Shown: positions 30,501-43,600, counted from the stretch's first letter. The stretch is DNA of 64,000 bases from Brachycybe producta (GCA_036925085.1 JAUPFP010000016.1:4089903-4153902), one strand, 5' to 3'. Notes: a model not told the origin generated them from the sequence alone. A program made the numbers and translations.

Positions 30501-30977
30501 ACACAATATCACAAATATTGAAGTAATTTTTAGACACATTTTTCTAATGTCACTCACTTACAAGAAAAAAAATGCCTTGACAAAAATTCCAATTGACACA
30601 CAATTTGTAAAATTTTTTTTTTTGTTTGCAAAAATTATAACCATTATACGTGATGCTTGTAAATTAGAAATAATTTATCAGAAATTCTTGTTTGATAATT
30701 TATATATTGTGTTTGGAAATTAGATTGCTGAAAAGAAACCAAAAAAAAAAGGTTGAGGAGGCGGCTTGATCATGCTGGCGTGTTTTTTAATGAAATTAAA
30801 GCGTACACACACATACACAATTACACATATAACAAAAAGGGTCTCATATTTTAGTAAATGAGTCACGTTTGTAATCGATAAACTTATCAGTAATAATAAA
30901 TGTGACTATTTCGTGAAGAAAAAGAAGACGAGAGAAAAAAAAAAAAGAGAGAAGAGATTTGTTTGTTTCCATGGAAT

Positions 30978-31180
30978 CAAGAGAGAGAGAGAGAGAGAGA
31001 GAGTTCAGTTGTGCATAACATAACATGTTCCATTCTATACATTTTACTTGATATATTAAAGTATATAGCAGACAGCCTTAAACAGTAAGCTAGATTTGTG
31101 TAGACTGGTTGGTTGGTTGGTTAGTAGAAGGGTCCTCTCTCACTCATATACATTTTATGTACATTTGTAGACTTTTATGT

Positions 31181-31215
<35 letters not shown>

Positions 31216-31330
31216 GACTAATGTAGGCCCGAGGTCAGATGAAAAGAGCACGACCCTATTTGAACGAAAAAGGGGGTCTCTTACATTTTTCAGAGAGAGA
31301 TAGAGAGAAAGAGAGAGAGAGAGAGAGAGA
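30978..31330. repeat. Cluster of (GA)n microsatellites
   Basis: GA tracts at about 30978-31001, 31174-31211 and 31292-31330. No gene; Ser/Leu and Arg/Glu open frames across them are artefacts. Confidence 0.85.
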
Positions 31331-31629
31331 TAGAAAGTGAAAGTGAAAAAAAAGGAAATAAGGATGATAGTTTTGCTTGCAATTTTTATTTTTTCAATTT
31401 TAAATTTGTAGCTTCTTTCAATTCTTTTTTCTTTTACTTTTGATGTTTTTTCCACAAACATATTATGGCTCAGATTCAAGAAAGGGAAACTTGGCGCTTA
31501 TGTAGAAACCTTAAAAGCCTAGAAACTCCAGTATACACGTGCTTCATGACGTCATAGATGCAGTGTTAAAAAAAAAAGCCTAGGCACTCTTAGAGTTTTC
31601 ACGTGCCGTGAGTTCCAAAGTGGCTCAAT

Positions 31630-32520
31630 TATAGCTCTAGCCAACCAAAATGGCAATTCGAAATGTCATGAAGTGTTGTTACCTTAAATACTCGAAGAAC
31701 ACGTAAATTTTTTATTAAAGCTGAATGCTGTTTTCTATAGAACAGAAAGGTGGCTAGAAAATTGAACCCTTTTTTTTTAAGGTCTATGGTCTTTAACGTG
31801 AGTCGAGCAAATTAGCATAATTCAAAATTGTATAAAATAAAATCGTCTTTAAATATTGCCAAAAAAAGATGTTAATTCAATTCAGTACACCTGCAATGAG
31901 CTTAAAAGCCATGTGGCAGTTAGGGAATGGGGATTGCTCCCGATCACAAATGACCTGGTCACAACATTTAAGAAGAGATTGCAACTTCGACAATCGTTAA
32001 AAATTCAATTTAAAGGCACTAAAAGGTAGTTAGAATTGAGACCAACTTTTTTGGACACAACAAATTCCACTTAACTTTGCGTCTACGGAGTCATGCAGCA
32101 CGTACGTGTACGCTGGCGTTTTTCTATGCTTTTAAAGCGAAATTTGATGTGTCCAAAACATGGGTCTCGATTCTAGCTACCTTTTTAGTGTCTTTAAATT
32201 AAATTTTTAATGATAATCTCTTCTTGGATGTTGTGGCCCTGTATTAACTTCGTTTTTTTGTTGGTGCAATATTTAAAGAGATTTTTATTTTATACAATTT
32301 TGAATTCTGCTAATTTGCTTTGACCCATGTTAAAGACAAATTGACCTTTAAAAAAGGTCCATTTTGCTAGCCACTTTTTTCTGCTCTTTAAAATCATTTT
32401 TCAGCTTTAAGAAAAATTAGGGTGTATCTTTTAGTATGTTCTACAGGTGATAAGGTAAATTCATGACATTTCGAGTTGCCGTTTTGGTTGCTACAGCCAT
32501 TCGATCAACTTCGAAATTGC
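31630..32520. mobile_element. Large foldback element with ~430-bp arms
   Basis: CCAACCAAAATGGCAATTCG then AAATGTCATGAA on the left (about 31640-31672) mirrors TTCATGACATTTCGAGTTGC then CGTTTTGGTTG on the right (about 32461-32491). Pairing continues inward through TTAAAGA…, GCAAATTAGCATAATTCAAA / GAATTCTGCTAATTTGC, and AGGTAGTTAGAATTGAGACC / GGGTCTCGATTCTAGCTACC, to a centre near 32090. About 890 bp, no coding frame. Target duplication not resolved. Confidence 0.75.
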
Positions 32521-32879
32521 AAAATTGACCGTGTTTCTTAATCTCTTAAAATTGTGTTTTCATTCGCGCTGTGTATGCTTGCATTTGAGCTGAGTGTATG
32601 ATGCGCACTTTTGAGTTTATTGCTTTGCCCGCAATATCACGTGTCAAGCACTTGAGCGTCACAGCTGCTGCTGCTGCAAAAAAAATCTTTTATCATTTGT
32701 TGGTTAACAAGAGATGTGATGTCACAGCTCACAAACGTCAAGAGTTTTACGCTGTATGTTTGGCACACAAAACACAAAGGTCAAAAGCTTGAATTTTGAA
32801 GCTCAAAACGCGCACGAAAATCCACCTAAACTGTGTTTAAACTGTGTTGCGCTTATCAATGTGTTTGTCTGGTGTTAGG

Positions 32880-33110
32880 ACTTATCCTGAAAGAGGGCAA
32901 TCACTGCTAACTTTAAATTCACAATTTGGAAGATCCAAATTTATTCCTTGAATTTTTTTTTCTGCAAGATTTCAACATCAGCTTAAAAACCCTGTTAAGC
33001 TATGGAACCCTTGGAACTCTTCATTATTGCGTTTTTCAGAAAAAGAGAAACTTGAAAACTGTTTTAGAAACTAGAAAAGTAGCTCAATCACTTTTCTCTT
33101 TTTAATTTAT
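32880..33110. repeat. Dispersed repeat, long copy 1
   Basis: Begins CTTATCCTGAAAGAGGGCAA (TCACTGCTAAC follows) and ends with the core TTTTAGAAACTAGAAAAGTA (GCTCAATCACTT follows). The same two cores in the same order and spacing occur at 35125-35350 and, more diverged, at 50690-50950, so the unit is about 220-260 bp. Confidence 0.65.
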
Positions 33111-35124
33111 TGCTCCTGTCATCTTTTCAAGTTGTATACGTGGGCACTACCCATTTTTTTGCCCTTTTATTATTAATTGACCCCTTCTCATAATAGGAAA
33201 CACCTACGACCCATCCCACGATGCATCCCACGCCTCCAAAAATTAAAGCAAAAATCTGGCAAAGCAGAAAGTTCAAACGAAAATGGAAAGCCAATTAAAA
33301 CAAGATTGAATTAACAAACAAATTCAACATCTACACGATCCATTTTGGTGTTTCTAGCCTTAGAGGATTCAAGTTGAAGTTCAAGTGCTAATTTTTTTTT
33401 CTTCTTGAATTTAGGCCAAAGTCTTTTTTTAGGTTTTATTTTTTTCAAGACTAGACTACAACTTACTACAAGCTTAAAAATCAATAGGCCTTACATATAT
33501 TTCCTATGTTAGACTTGTATTATAGAAAAAAAAAAGTGATGGAGAGAAAAAAAAAGACCTAAATGTAGTCTTGTGTATTTATCCTTCAATAGAGTACAAT
33601 CTATAGGTTTTCTATGTAAAAATAGGGTTGGTGACGCACCAACCAACGGCAAATTGGCTGTTTTCCAACAAAACTTGAACAAATAACAACACTGAGTACT
33701 AATAACATTTCATGTTTAAACATTAGGCCGCCAGGGTTTTAAGTTTTAACAGAAAAGTCAGCTTTTTTAAAAAAGACAGAAATAAAAAAAAAGCCAAATT
33801 GCTCTTATATTTATTTTTTCTCTTCTTCTTCTTCTCTTTTTACTCGTCTTGAATAATTAAAATGGATCAAAGATGCAATTAAATATATTTCTGGTTCTGT
33901 TTAACAGCCAAAATTTGTAAACAGACAAAATATTTACAACTTTATAAAGAAACAAACTTTTTTTAGGTGAAAATTCAAGAAAGAATTTTTGCAAGTAAAA
34001 TTTCAACTTTAACTCTTGAGGCCTTATTACAGATTTAGAAACTAGAAGGGTAGCTAAAACAGATATGTGTAATATTTTATGCAGATCAATATTTTAAAAC
34101 AAGCTTTTTATAGCAGTTTTTGAAAATTGACTCAAATTTAAGCAGACGGCACTTAGTAGACTTTTTTAAATTTTTGTCTAGAAAAAGTTTATTTTGAAAG
34201 ATACATCAAAATAAAATTTACTCTCAATTGATTCAGTAACCAATCTAGTCTCTAAAGCACTTTCAAGTTTTTTTTTTAAAAATTTTGTTTCTGACAAAAA
34301 ATTGTAGTCAATTCTACACCAGTCCGGATTCAGTACTCTGGTTTCTAAAATATCTTAGGGAAATAAAAGTTTGTTAGAAATTGCATTATTTTGGCGTTTT
34401 GTGTCAAAATATACTGATGACAATATATTTAAAAAAAAATACTTTTATAGCAATTTTAAAACATTTAAAGAGTTGCTTCTTTACGTCCATTTTATATACT
34501 CTTGATTGCAAACGATAAACCGATGACGACACCACAACCCTAGTTTTTGGATGCCTTTGGCGCCAACATGATGATGAAGAGGATGATTCCAAGTCAAGTG
34601 TTAACGTGTCTTATTTACTTTGGCGTCAAACTGTCACAAAATGTGACTTTTGTTGGACATCAAAAAGGAAGAAAAAAAATTGACACAACTTGCCTCCGAG
34701 AACACTTTCTTGAGACTAATTTGGGTTTTATAATGTGTGTAAAACCGTCCTTCTAACCTCTTGGTTATTCTGTATTTTATTAGTAAACATTAAGAGAAAC
34801 TTGGGAAGCATTTTTAGAAAACTAGAAGGGTAGCTCAAATCACTTAAGGCTAATTTATATATATGTTTATATCTTTTAAGATAAACTTTTTTTTTTATGT
34901 CACGTTTAAAAATGCCCAAAAATTTAAGTGGATGATATTTGCTTATAAAAAGTTTATTTTGAAAAATACCAACATGAAAATGATATTATTGTGAACTCCG
35001 TTCTAGTTGCGAACACATTTTCAGCTTCTTAACTTCATTTTTGCTTTTCTGAAACTCAAAATAAACAATAGTTCAATATTCACTTGTTCTTATCTTATCA
35101 GAAGTGTGTCAGTCTCTCTTGTTT
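33111..35124. other. Intronic AT-rich stretch
   Basis: No gene. Isolated copies of the AGAAACTAGAAGGGTAGCT core occur at about 34036 and 34813. Otherwise AT-rich filler. Confidence 0.45.
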
Positions 35125-35350
35125 GAACTTACCCTGAAGGGAGGCAATCACTGCTAACAATAAATTCAGGTTGGAAAATTCCAAATTTAATTAATTTCTT
35201 TGAACTTTGAACTGTTTTTAAAATGATAAATGTCTCTGGAATTCTTCTAGTTATTGTGTTTTTCAGATGCAAAAATGAAGAGAAACCTGAAAATGTTTTA
35301 GAAACTAGAAGGGTAGCTCAACCACTTTAGGGTATTTTCATGCTAATATT
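35125..35350. repeat. Dispersed repeat, long copy 2
   Basis: CTTACCCTGAAGGGAGGCAA (TCACTGCTAAC follows) at the left and TTTTAGAAACTAGAAGGGTA (GCTCAACCACTT follows) at the right, collinear with 32880-33110. An inverted copy of the second core is at about 35503-35530 (AGTGATTGAGCTACCATTCT then AGTTTCT). Confidence 0.7.
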
Positions 35351-35603
35351 GACCGAACCTTTAACAGAGGGACTCTTTTTTAGTTTTCGTTTATAAACCA
35401 GAACTGTGCTTCAGATTATGTTAAGTGTTTCAAAAAAAAAACATCCATAAAAATACAGCTAATGTTCTAGTTATTAACACACATAATTTCACAGTAATAT
35501 TAAGTGATTGAGCTACCATTCTAGTTTCTTACACAAACATGTATTCGCATTGTGTTGCTCTTTCTGAAACGCATAATAAAAAAAAGTTCGCAAATATGCT
35601 TTT

Positions 35604-35767
35604 AAGGCCTTGTTTCCACTGGGTTGAAAATTTGAACTTTTTGAAAAATAAAAGAAACATGGCCACCGCCCATTTACTATTATAGGCGGAGGCCACGTGC
35701 GTACGATTTTTCACCAATTGAAATTTTCAAAATGTTCAAAATTTCGTTCCAATGGAAACAAGGCCTA
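35604..35767. mobile_element. Foldback MITE, GGCCTTGTTTCCA family copy 2
   Basis: AAGGCCTTGTTTCCACTGGG at the left mirrors CCAATGGAAACAAGGCCT at the right, about 164 bp. Inside, GCCACCGCCC and GGCGGAGGCCACGTGC form a GC-rich centre. Shares both arms with 4275-4464. Confidence 0.75.
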
Positions 35768-35861
35768 AAAAAAGGAAAAAAAAAATACATATTTTTTTCA
35801 AAACTAGAAATGTTAATATTTTATTGATTATTTTTGATAATAAAAAAGCTACTGTATTTAC

Positions 35862-36645
35862 CCAGTTTTTGCAAAATTAGTCCAATAGGCCATCACCGTC
35901 TCGCTCAAAACTCTTTCGGCTTTAGTATAATTCCTATGGAAGTGTCCGAGACCGTCGACCATCGGAGATCCAAAAACATACGGAAGTTCCTCTCCATGGA
36001 AACATCCTAAGCGACGTGGATAATCTCCACCTCGTGATTGGTATGCAAAATTATAGAAAAAGGTGTTCTGTTTCGGTGACGAGTGTAAGTTTCCCGTTAG
36101 AACGAGTGGTGCCACGACAACTGCATCACCTAGGATCTCGATGGTGGCATCTCGAGTGTTGATTGGATGTTGAGCTGGACGTGTCCAGTCGGTGTACTCG
36201 TTGACGAGCAAAGCAAAAATTTCATTCAGATGATATTCGTACGAATTTGTCAGAAACGTCCTAAGAATTTTATCACGCCTATCGGCTTCGAAACCGAACT
36301 GCATATCTTCGGCAGTGAACGGTTTTATAACTTCCACTTTAGTTGTTCCAAATAAAAGATCATATTTGGAGAAAACTTCTGCATAGTGTTGCATTGCCAG
36401 TTGAGGTTCTTGCGAGATGACAATACCGTCCACGGTTGGTCCGAATGCGGTCAAATAGTCGGGTGCTTTGATGTTAAGACGAGTAAAGTCATTCACTGGA
36501 CGTTGACGTAAACAAACGGCCAAATCGTTGCCTGATGGACAGTTGACAGCTTGAGTCACTTGACGGCTGTATTTCATTGGATCTTTGACCAATGCCCAGG
36601 AACTTAATGCAGATCCACTTTGTAGAATTGCTCGATGGAAATAAC
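35862..36645 (-). CDS. Nlg: Neuroligin, large cholinesterase-like exon
   Basis: A 784-bp exon between acceptor GATAAAG and donor ACTGG|GTAAAT on the minus strand, encoding about 261 residues. It opens with GYFHRAILQSGSALSSWAL, the segment that follows the nucleophile elbow in cholinesterase-like proteins, and closes with MAYWTNFAKTG. It has a two-Cys loop (CPSGNDLAVC), EYTDW and HPINTRD in the middle, and HGEELPYVFGSPMVDG, where the His aligns with the catalytic His of cholinesterases. Spacing and motifs match arthropod neuroligins as I remember them. No frame disruption. The domain faces the synaptic cleft and binds neurexin in known family members. Confidence 0.95.
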
Positions 36646-36824
36646 CTTTATCGATCAGGAGAAAGAATAATCATTGTAGTTAGTTTTTGAAGAAGGTTTT
36701 TTTTTTTAAGGAATCGTTTTTTCCGAAAATGCAAAAAGATAAAAATATTAGGCCAGGATCCCACATGCGTGCAAAAAGGCAGAACATAGCAGTGTTATGA
36801 CAAATTATGTTTAAAAGTAACAAA

Positions 36825-37068
36825 TTATACCTGCTTCATCGGAAGACGGAGCTTGTGACGTCAGAGAGATCAATGGAAAATTTAGGTTTGTCTCATTTTG
36901 TCTGATTAAAAAAAGGTAATAACAAAAAAATGTGTTTTTTGTGTTTTAACTTTTGAGATCGTTTGATATCATTTCTTATCTATTAGACACAAATGACACA
37001 ATCTTAAAAAAATTTTTGTTAAGCCCCTCTGACGTCACAAGCTTCTTTTTACGCTGAGGCAGGTATAC
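36825..37068. mobile_element. Foldback MITE, CRE-bearing GTATAC family copy 2
   Basis: TTATACCTGCTTCATCGGAA at the left mirrors ACGCTGAGGCAGGTATAC at the right, about 244 bp. Both arms keep the octamer TGACGTCA (36856-36863 and 37030-37037) in symmetric places, next to GAGCTTGTGACGTCAGAG / CTCTGACGTCACAAGCTTC. No coding capacity. Confidence 0.8.
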
Positions 37069-37779
37069 AACTAAATTTTCTTTTTAATCCAGACTTATTC
37101 AGAAAGAGAAAATACAAATAAAATTCTTTGGAATTGTGTAATACAGAAGAATATTTTTCTGAAGCTTTTGGAAAAAATGAAAGAATTTTCAATTCCAGGG
37201 GTGCAGCAAGCTGATTTTTTTTTTAATTTGTAATTTTCTTATAAATTCTGGCAAGCGAAGCGAGCCATAAAAAATAACAGCCTTTTATAATATCACGTTG
37301 AAGAGGGAAATAAAATCTCTTGAGTGATAAAACAAATCAGCGACTCAGCAGACATTTTGCAAAAAGAAAATTAATTAAAAAGTACTTAGAAAGTAAAGTA
37401 CAGTAATTTCATTGCACTTTTAGCAAATTACTTCCCAACACTGGAAAATAGAAATAGAAATAGAAATTCAGAATAAAAGTTTCCTATAGATTTCTGCTTT
37501 ATTTAGCGTTCGAGGATTTTTTTTAGCTGAGACGCGGGTCTGCAGACACAAGGTTTCCCCCCACAAACCAAATCTCACGTTTGTCTTATGGTGTATGGAT
37601 GTGGTCTGCATACAGGTCTGTGTGAGCCACGTGTAAGCTACGTAGACTTGACCAGAGTATAAATTCTTCAGCTGAAATTACAACTGTTTGTGACTAAATA
37701 AAGCTAAGCTTAGCTGTTGAAACCTTTAACGCGCCTCTTTTTCGAGCTATTGCTGTAGCTTAAATATTTTATTTTTCTG

Positions 37780-37982
37780 TCAGGCAGTTAGAAATTGGGG
37801 AGAACTTCAGTTAGCTCCGCCCTTTTTTTGACGACCGGCAACTTTTAATTGGTTGGTTACGTAGTCTGACGTCACATGCTCCGCCCTTTTCAACATCGAA
37901 CCACACAACAAACCAATTAGAAGTTGCCGGTCGTCATAACAAGGGCGGAGCCAATTGAAGTTCTCTCCGATTTCTAACTGTT
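37780..37982. mobile_element. MITE, ACAGGCA family copy B
   Basis: Left end TCAGGCAGTTAGAAATTGGG, right end CCGATTTCTAACTG with the last bases decayed. Flanks share TTTTTCTG (37772-37779 and 37983-37990). Central CRE octamer TGACGTCA at 37867-37874. Arms pair through GCTCCGCCC and GGGCGGAGC. Confidence 0.75.
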
Positions 37983-39001
37983 TTTTTCTGCTAGCAAGTA
38001 AATCCACCCTCATTCTTAAGGGGGATGGAGAGGGAGGCTTACACAAACAAATACAAAAAGTGTGATGAATATCTACGAAAAGATGAAGACATAGGGGAGC
38101 AAGCATCATGCAACCTCATGATTTAAATTTTTGTGATTGTAAATATTTGAGTTAAGATAACCTCAGAAAAAAAAAATTATTTCACAAGAGAAATAAACGC
38201 ATGTTAAATTGTGTCAACCTACGAACATATAACATATAGAAAGGTCATTTTAACTCATTGTTTTTACAGAGACCACCATCATGTTGAAAAATTCACTTGA
38301 GGGTTTTCGGGTCTTTAATAAGGTTAAAATAGGGTTAAAATGACGTTGACCCATTTCGTCACATTGAGTATATATTTAGTATGTTTATGTGTAGGAGACG
38401 GCATTTGACTTAAACTGACATTATATCAGTAGCAAAGCAAAAGTATGTATAATAAGGCCTTATACAGTATGTATGTATGAATGTATGTGTGTTCATATAA
38501 CATATTACATATTACATACACAAAGTGCAATTACTAAATAAGAGTCAAGATCACAAAGGTTGTAAATGTAAAGCTTTAAGAGTGTGGAGGTGGAGAGGGT
38601 GGAGAAAAAACTAACGGCCACCTCGAGTAAAATTTATGTGGATGTTGTTGCACCTGTGTTGAGAGGTTATAACATGCCTTATAACGTGGCAATATCGTAA
38701 ATTCATCAAGTATTTATAGAAGAAGCATCTTCACATACATACATTTGTTACAGTCAAAGTTAAAAATCAGCCTTTTTACAAATTTTCTAGTCAATTTGGA
38801 ATTTGGTACGAAATCTTAACAGATAATAATAGCGAGTTTAAGGCAATGTGCGGGAATGCTTAAAACAATATGCCAATCTAGATGAACCCATCATCTTGTC
38901 CATAGCCCGCATTTTCATTATAAAAATTAACTACAGTTACCCTAACTAAGGTTACAGTTAACTGTAATTAAACTAGAAGTTGTTTGCTTACTTTTAAAAA
39001 T

Positions 39002-39158
39002 AACAGTTAAAACAGAAAGTGACATATATGTTCACGCAACATTATTTAACCACAGTTAAATTTGACAAAAAATTCACTTCAACACCATTTAACCACAGTT
39101 AAGTTAACTGTAGTTAATTAGTGCCGCGTGAACTTGTGTCACTTCCTATTTTAACTGT
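39002..39158. mobile_element. Short inverted-repeat element, AACAGTTAAAAC ends
   Basis: AACAGTTAAAACAGAAAGTG (ACATATATGTTCACGC follows) mirrors GCGTGAACTTGTGTCACTTC (CTATTTTAACTGT follows). About 157 bp. Flanks are full of TTAACTG/CAGTTAA words, so ends are uncertain. Confidence 0.6.
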
Positions 39159-40181
39159 CCGGTTTTTAACCATGCAGTAATGCGGTTAACTGCGGTTAAA
39201 AAGATAACCACGGTGATTTTTTTTTTAGTTGAAACAAACACTGATAAATTATTGTTAGTTAAAGTTGTTAACAAAGGATTTAATGTAATCACACTTAATG
39301 ACATTTTCTTGCATATTTAAAATATTGTGTTAACCATGTTTTGCAGATGCATTTATCTATTGTTAACAATTATATTTATCAATAGTTAACGTTTAGAATG
39401 GAAACGTGTTAAATAGGCTTCATGTAGTTTTGATTTGTGTTATTTTAGAAAATACTCTTTTGTACATTGTTGAAATTTGAAAAATTTATTAATTTTTGCA
39501 GATTTTCTATTGAAATGATGGGGATTGCATATTGACTAGTGATTGTGTTGAATAACTGATTTTTCACGTTGACTCTAAAATGAATATAGAATTTTCTTCT
39601 TTATAACAACAAAAAATATGTAATATTAATAGGCCTTCATAGAGGGAGGGAGAGAGAGAGAGATAGAAAGTGTTTATGTAAATGAGTAGCATGTAATTAT
39701 TATTAGGACAACATACTGTTGGTAAAAGTGAAGTGTGTTAAAAATATGCTGCTGTTGTTGCTTTTGCCGTTGATGTATAAAAAGATGGTGATTGGGGTGA
39801 TAGTTATTAGAGAGCTTGAGTTCCAAATTAACATTTATGAATGTTGTTCAAGATAATATAAAAACTGAGTAGACTAGGTTTTTCTTTCCTTTGAACAAAT
39901 TTTTTTTCTTCTTCATTAAAGTGGCTAAGTAAATTTTTAGCCCCCCAATAGGAACATTTTTGTGCACAACTATTCAATCTTTTAACAAGAGTTTTAACAA
40001 TGTTATAAAAAGAAGTAAAAGTGTTACAATTTGAGATTGAAACTGTTCTAGAAAATACAAAAGGTGATTAAAGAACATTTTTTTTGCACAAGTGCTCAAC
40101 GAATAGACAGAAATGAATTAGAAAACTTAAGTTGTTGCTGATTTTTTTTTTATAGAAGTAACTTTTAAGGCCGGCTCTAGA

Positions 40182-40398
40182 CTTAACGTTGAACTGCGCA
40201 AATTTATAACTTCACCTGTCTACCGTTTTATGGCGCGCCCCGTTCATGTAAGAAAATATTCCAAATTAGTGATATTACTTATTCAATTTATGACTTCACT
40301 AATTCAGATAGTGATATATCACTAATTCGGAGTATTTTTGACATAAACTGCGTGCCATACAACGGTAGATATGTGCAGTTTTATTTGCACAGTTAAGT
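40182..40398. mobile_element. Short inverted-repeat element, CTTAAC ends
   Basis: CTTAACGTTGAACTGCGCAA then TCTACCGTTTTATGGC on the left mirrors GCCATACAACGGTAGA then GTGCAGTTTTATTTGCACAG and TTAAG on the right, about 217 bp. The centre has TCACTAATTC words in both orientations. No coding capacity. Confidence 0.6.
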
Positions 40399-40423
40399 AA
40401 AATAGTAGAGTAGAGAATGTTAG

Positions 40424-40601
40424 AGTAAAATATTATAAAATGTAAAGCATTTTCTTGGTTAATAAATATAAACAAACAAAATTTCTTGATTGTAAAGCCA
40501 TAAAAGACTGAGTATCCTTTTATGGCTTTTTACAATCAAGAAATTTTGTTTGTTTATAATTATAGCCAAGAAAATGTTTTATATTTTAGAATATTTTTAT
40601 T
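40424..40601. repeat. Near-perfect hairpin, arms of about 80 bp
   Basis: CAAACAAAATTTCTTGATTG (TAAAGCCATAAAAG follows) at about 40472-40505 mirrors CTTTTATGGCTTTTTACAAT (CAAGAAATTTTGTTTG follows) at about 40517-40552, with a loop of about 10 bases. Pairing extends outward to CATTTTCTTGG / CCAAGAAAATG and further. A partial third copy of one arm lies at about 40884-40930. Could be a MITE; a small-RNA hairpin is a second option. Confidence 0.7.
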
Positions 40602-43600
40602 AATATTCTTAAACTCTTTCACACACTAATACATGCTTGTTGGTTGTTTGCCATTAAATTGTGGCCATTCTATTTTGCATGTTGGAGTTAAAAGCCTGCC
40701 TACTGATGAGCCAGCCACTTGGCAGTGGTAAAACCGGTATATGCTGCCTTTCTCCAATTGGTGTGTGGATTTAACTATCCTGAATAGTCTTTTTTAAACT
40801 TTTTGTTCAGTTTTTCAGCTTTTTTACTTCATTATTGAAGATTTATTTTGACTGTTGTTTTCCCTTTTTGAATACTCAAGTCTTTTTTATGGCTTTACAC
40901 AATCAAGATTTTTTTGTTTTTGTTAAAATGAATGACGATTAAAGTTGCTTTTCGAGTTGCTACTTTAATTGTAAGGCTGTTTGTTTGTAGGAATGCCCGA
41001 TTCCGATTCGATTAATTTTAGAAGCGATTTCTTAGTTACAATTAATTACATGAATTGAATAGATTTTAAGGCTTTCATTTAATCGTATTATAACCTCAAT
41101 GACATAACACCCTTCTTATGAAAATGCAATCGTTGAAGCGATGGAGTAAGCGTAGAATAATCAAATGAGCTTTATGACTTTATGAACGTCTTTAATCTAA
41201 TATGCTAGAAATCAACACAAAATTGGAAAAAAAAGTGACGCGTATGTTTTTTTCTCCTATTTTTAATCGGAATCGGAATTGAGTAATGAGTTTCAGTAAC
41301 TTTTGTACATCACTAGCTGCTTGCACACGAGCGACTTTTTGTCGCCTGAAGCAGCTATTCGCAATTGTCGCTCATTCTTGCACATGAGCGACAATTTTCT
41401 TTAATGACTTAAATTAAAATATTCTTCTAAAAATGACTTATGGCAACTCACAATATATTTTTCTGTGTTTTTTTTTTATTAATCAAATAATGTCATAAAA
41501 TAATTTTTCATAATTTTTTTTAATCTAATAAAATTTTCTAGCCTAGCATAGTAACAAATGTCGAATTTCTTCTAAAAATACTTTTACCCAACAAAGAAAA
41601 AAACATTTTAATGGCACAAGCTCTTTAAGTTTTAACAATCTGGTTTAAAATTTCAAATGAAATAAATAAGCAATTATTGTTGGCATTAAAAGAAAGAAGA
41701 AAGAAAAAAATGCTCACAAAAATATAATAATGTCTATAAAGCTAAATGTGTGTTTTAACATGAAAACAGCAATAATGACAAATGTGAATAACGGGATTGC
41801 CTATAAATTGTATTTTTAGTTCAAATGTCATTTGAAAACTTGTTTCTTTCTTTCTGTAGAGAAGGGAACGACCCAAAGCCTTTTTTTTCTCTTTAATATA
41901 AAATCAATGTAGTGACCCCCTTTTTTAAGATTTCCAATTTTTCATTTTGAAATATAAAAAAAAAACTTTTATGACACTTTTTTTTTTGGCTTTTTATATT
42001 TCATTTATATCTTTGAAGAGAAAAAATTGTTTATTTATCAATAATAAAAATAAAAAGTTAAGAGCTTTAGAGAGAGAATGTTTTTGGCACTCATTATAGG
42101 GACTTGAGAAGTTCTAATGGTCCTTCAAAACACAAAGAAGTAATAATAACAACAGAAGAAAAACATTCTTGTTTTTTTATTCTCTTCTTGTTTGCTTTTT
42201 CTTTTAATCTTATGAAATTTTAAATATCTTACTATTTTTTTATATCTTAAATGATGCTGAATGAGGAGGGGGGAAGGGAGAGGGTTTCTTCTTTTCTTGA
42301 AAAAAAAAATGTAGAAATTAAATCTTATGTGTGTATCTAGTCTTGAATTTTGATAGAAATCTGGTCTGTTTGTTGTCGGACAGATTCAATTTGTTGGTTG
42401 CCATTTTTTTTTTCTTTTTTCTTGTTTGCTTTTGTTAGAAATCATCTGTATTCAGCCCCCCTCTCCATTTCTTCTTCTGTTTTTTTTTTGTTCATCTCCT
42501 CACTCTATCTTATGTATTTTCATCTCAAAAGATTCCATCTCAAACGACAAAGATAGTTGGAGGTGGAGGCTATTATTACTTTTAGATAAATGGGGTTGTA
42601 TTGTGTGCCTGGTGGTGGAGTTAAGTTAATTTAGTCTACCTGTATATGGCACTCACTGGCATACGCTGCCCTAATCAGTTTCTGTTTCGTACAAAAACGA
42701 GGGTTGGAGATGGAGGTTAGAAATGCATTTAGTTAATGTGGTTGGAAACTTGAAGTATGCTAATTTGGCTTTTGGGCGCAAAGTGGTTGGCATGTTTGGA
42801 ACTTCTTAATTTAGACAAAAATGTTTTTTTTTTGCAACAAAACTGGCTTGTTAGAGGCTACAAATTAGCTGTATTTTAATTCTAGAAAACCTCTAGCCTC
42901 AACTCAGTCGCAAAAAAGTATACTTTTTTGCCTTACTTATCAGTTCCCACCAATGTATGGGGGTAATGACCACATCTACCTCCCACTAGTAGTAACCTAA
43001 TAGCTAGCCGCCACAGCCAAACCTCGTCGTCGTCGTTTGATATGGAATAGCTTGAAATGGTTATAGCCTCACTATCCATCCCTTTATCCTTCCTCTTATT
43101 CTTACAGTATATTTATCTATCTATGCTTATATTACATTATCTTTTTTTTTTACTGGTAACTCATCTCTTCTTTTGTATTCTAACAGTGAGAGAGAATGAT
43201 AGTGAGAAAGAGAGAGTGGATGGGACGGCATTTTTATGGATTATTCCGGAGGGTTTTTTTTTCTCCTTTTTTTCCCTCTTTAAACAAAATCCGATTTTGA
43301 CGTCACTTATTTTAATATAAAACATGCTTTTTTATGGAAAAGAGAAACTGGAATAAATTTATTTTGGTCGGAGAAAATGGTATCACATGAATATTTTTGT
43401 TTATTTTGAATTTGAAATGAGGTCTGACCACACCTTAACCACATGAGTTATTTTTTTTTTCTTCTACAGAAAACATTGGGTGCATTTGGAAACACCTTTC
43501 ATTGATTAGCTTTGCATTGATAAGAAGTATTTGCAGCAAATTCTTAGATTCTAACAAAAAGAGCAGTGCAGTACTTAATGTTTTAACAGAATGTAAATGT

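Larger units (their letters stand above)
28937..35861 (-). other. Neuroligin intron, 6.9 kb
   Basis: Donor GTAAAT at 35861 and acceptor TTTCAG at 28937 on the minus strand. It contains CA/GA microsatellites (29396-30500), a ~0.9-kb foldback element (31630-32520), two long copies of a dispersed repeat (32880-33110 and 35125-35350) and a MITE (35604-35767). No second gene is visible. Confidence 0.8.

Noticed and set aside
29363..30557. Long Cys/Val/Phe-rich minus-strand frames of 339-379 codons in three overlapping frames
   Set aside because: All three frames are open at once because the DNA is a CA/GT-rich repeat. No domain, and they shift with the repeat units.
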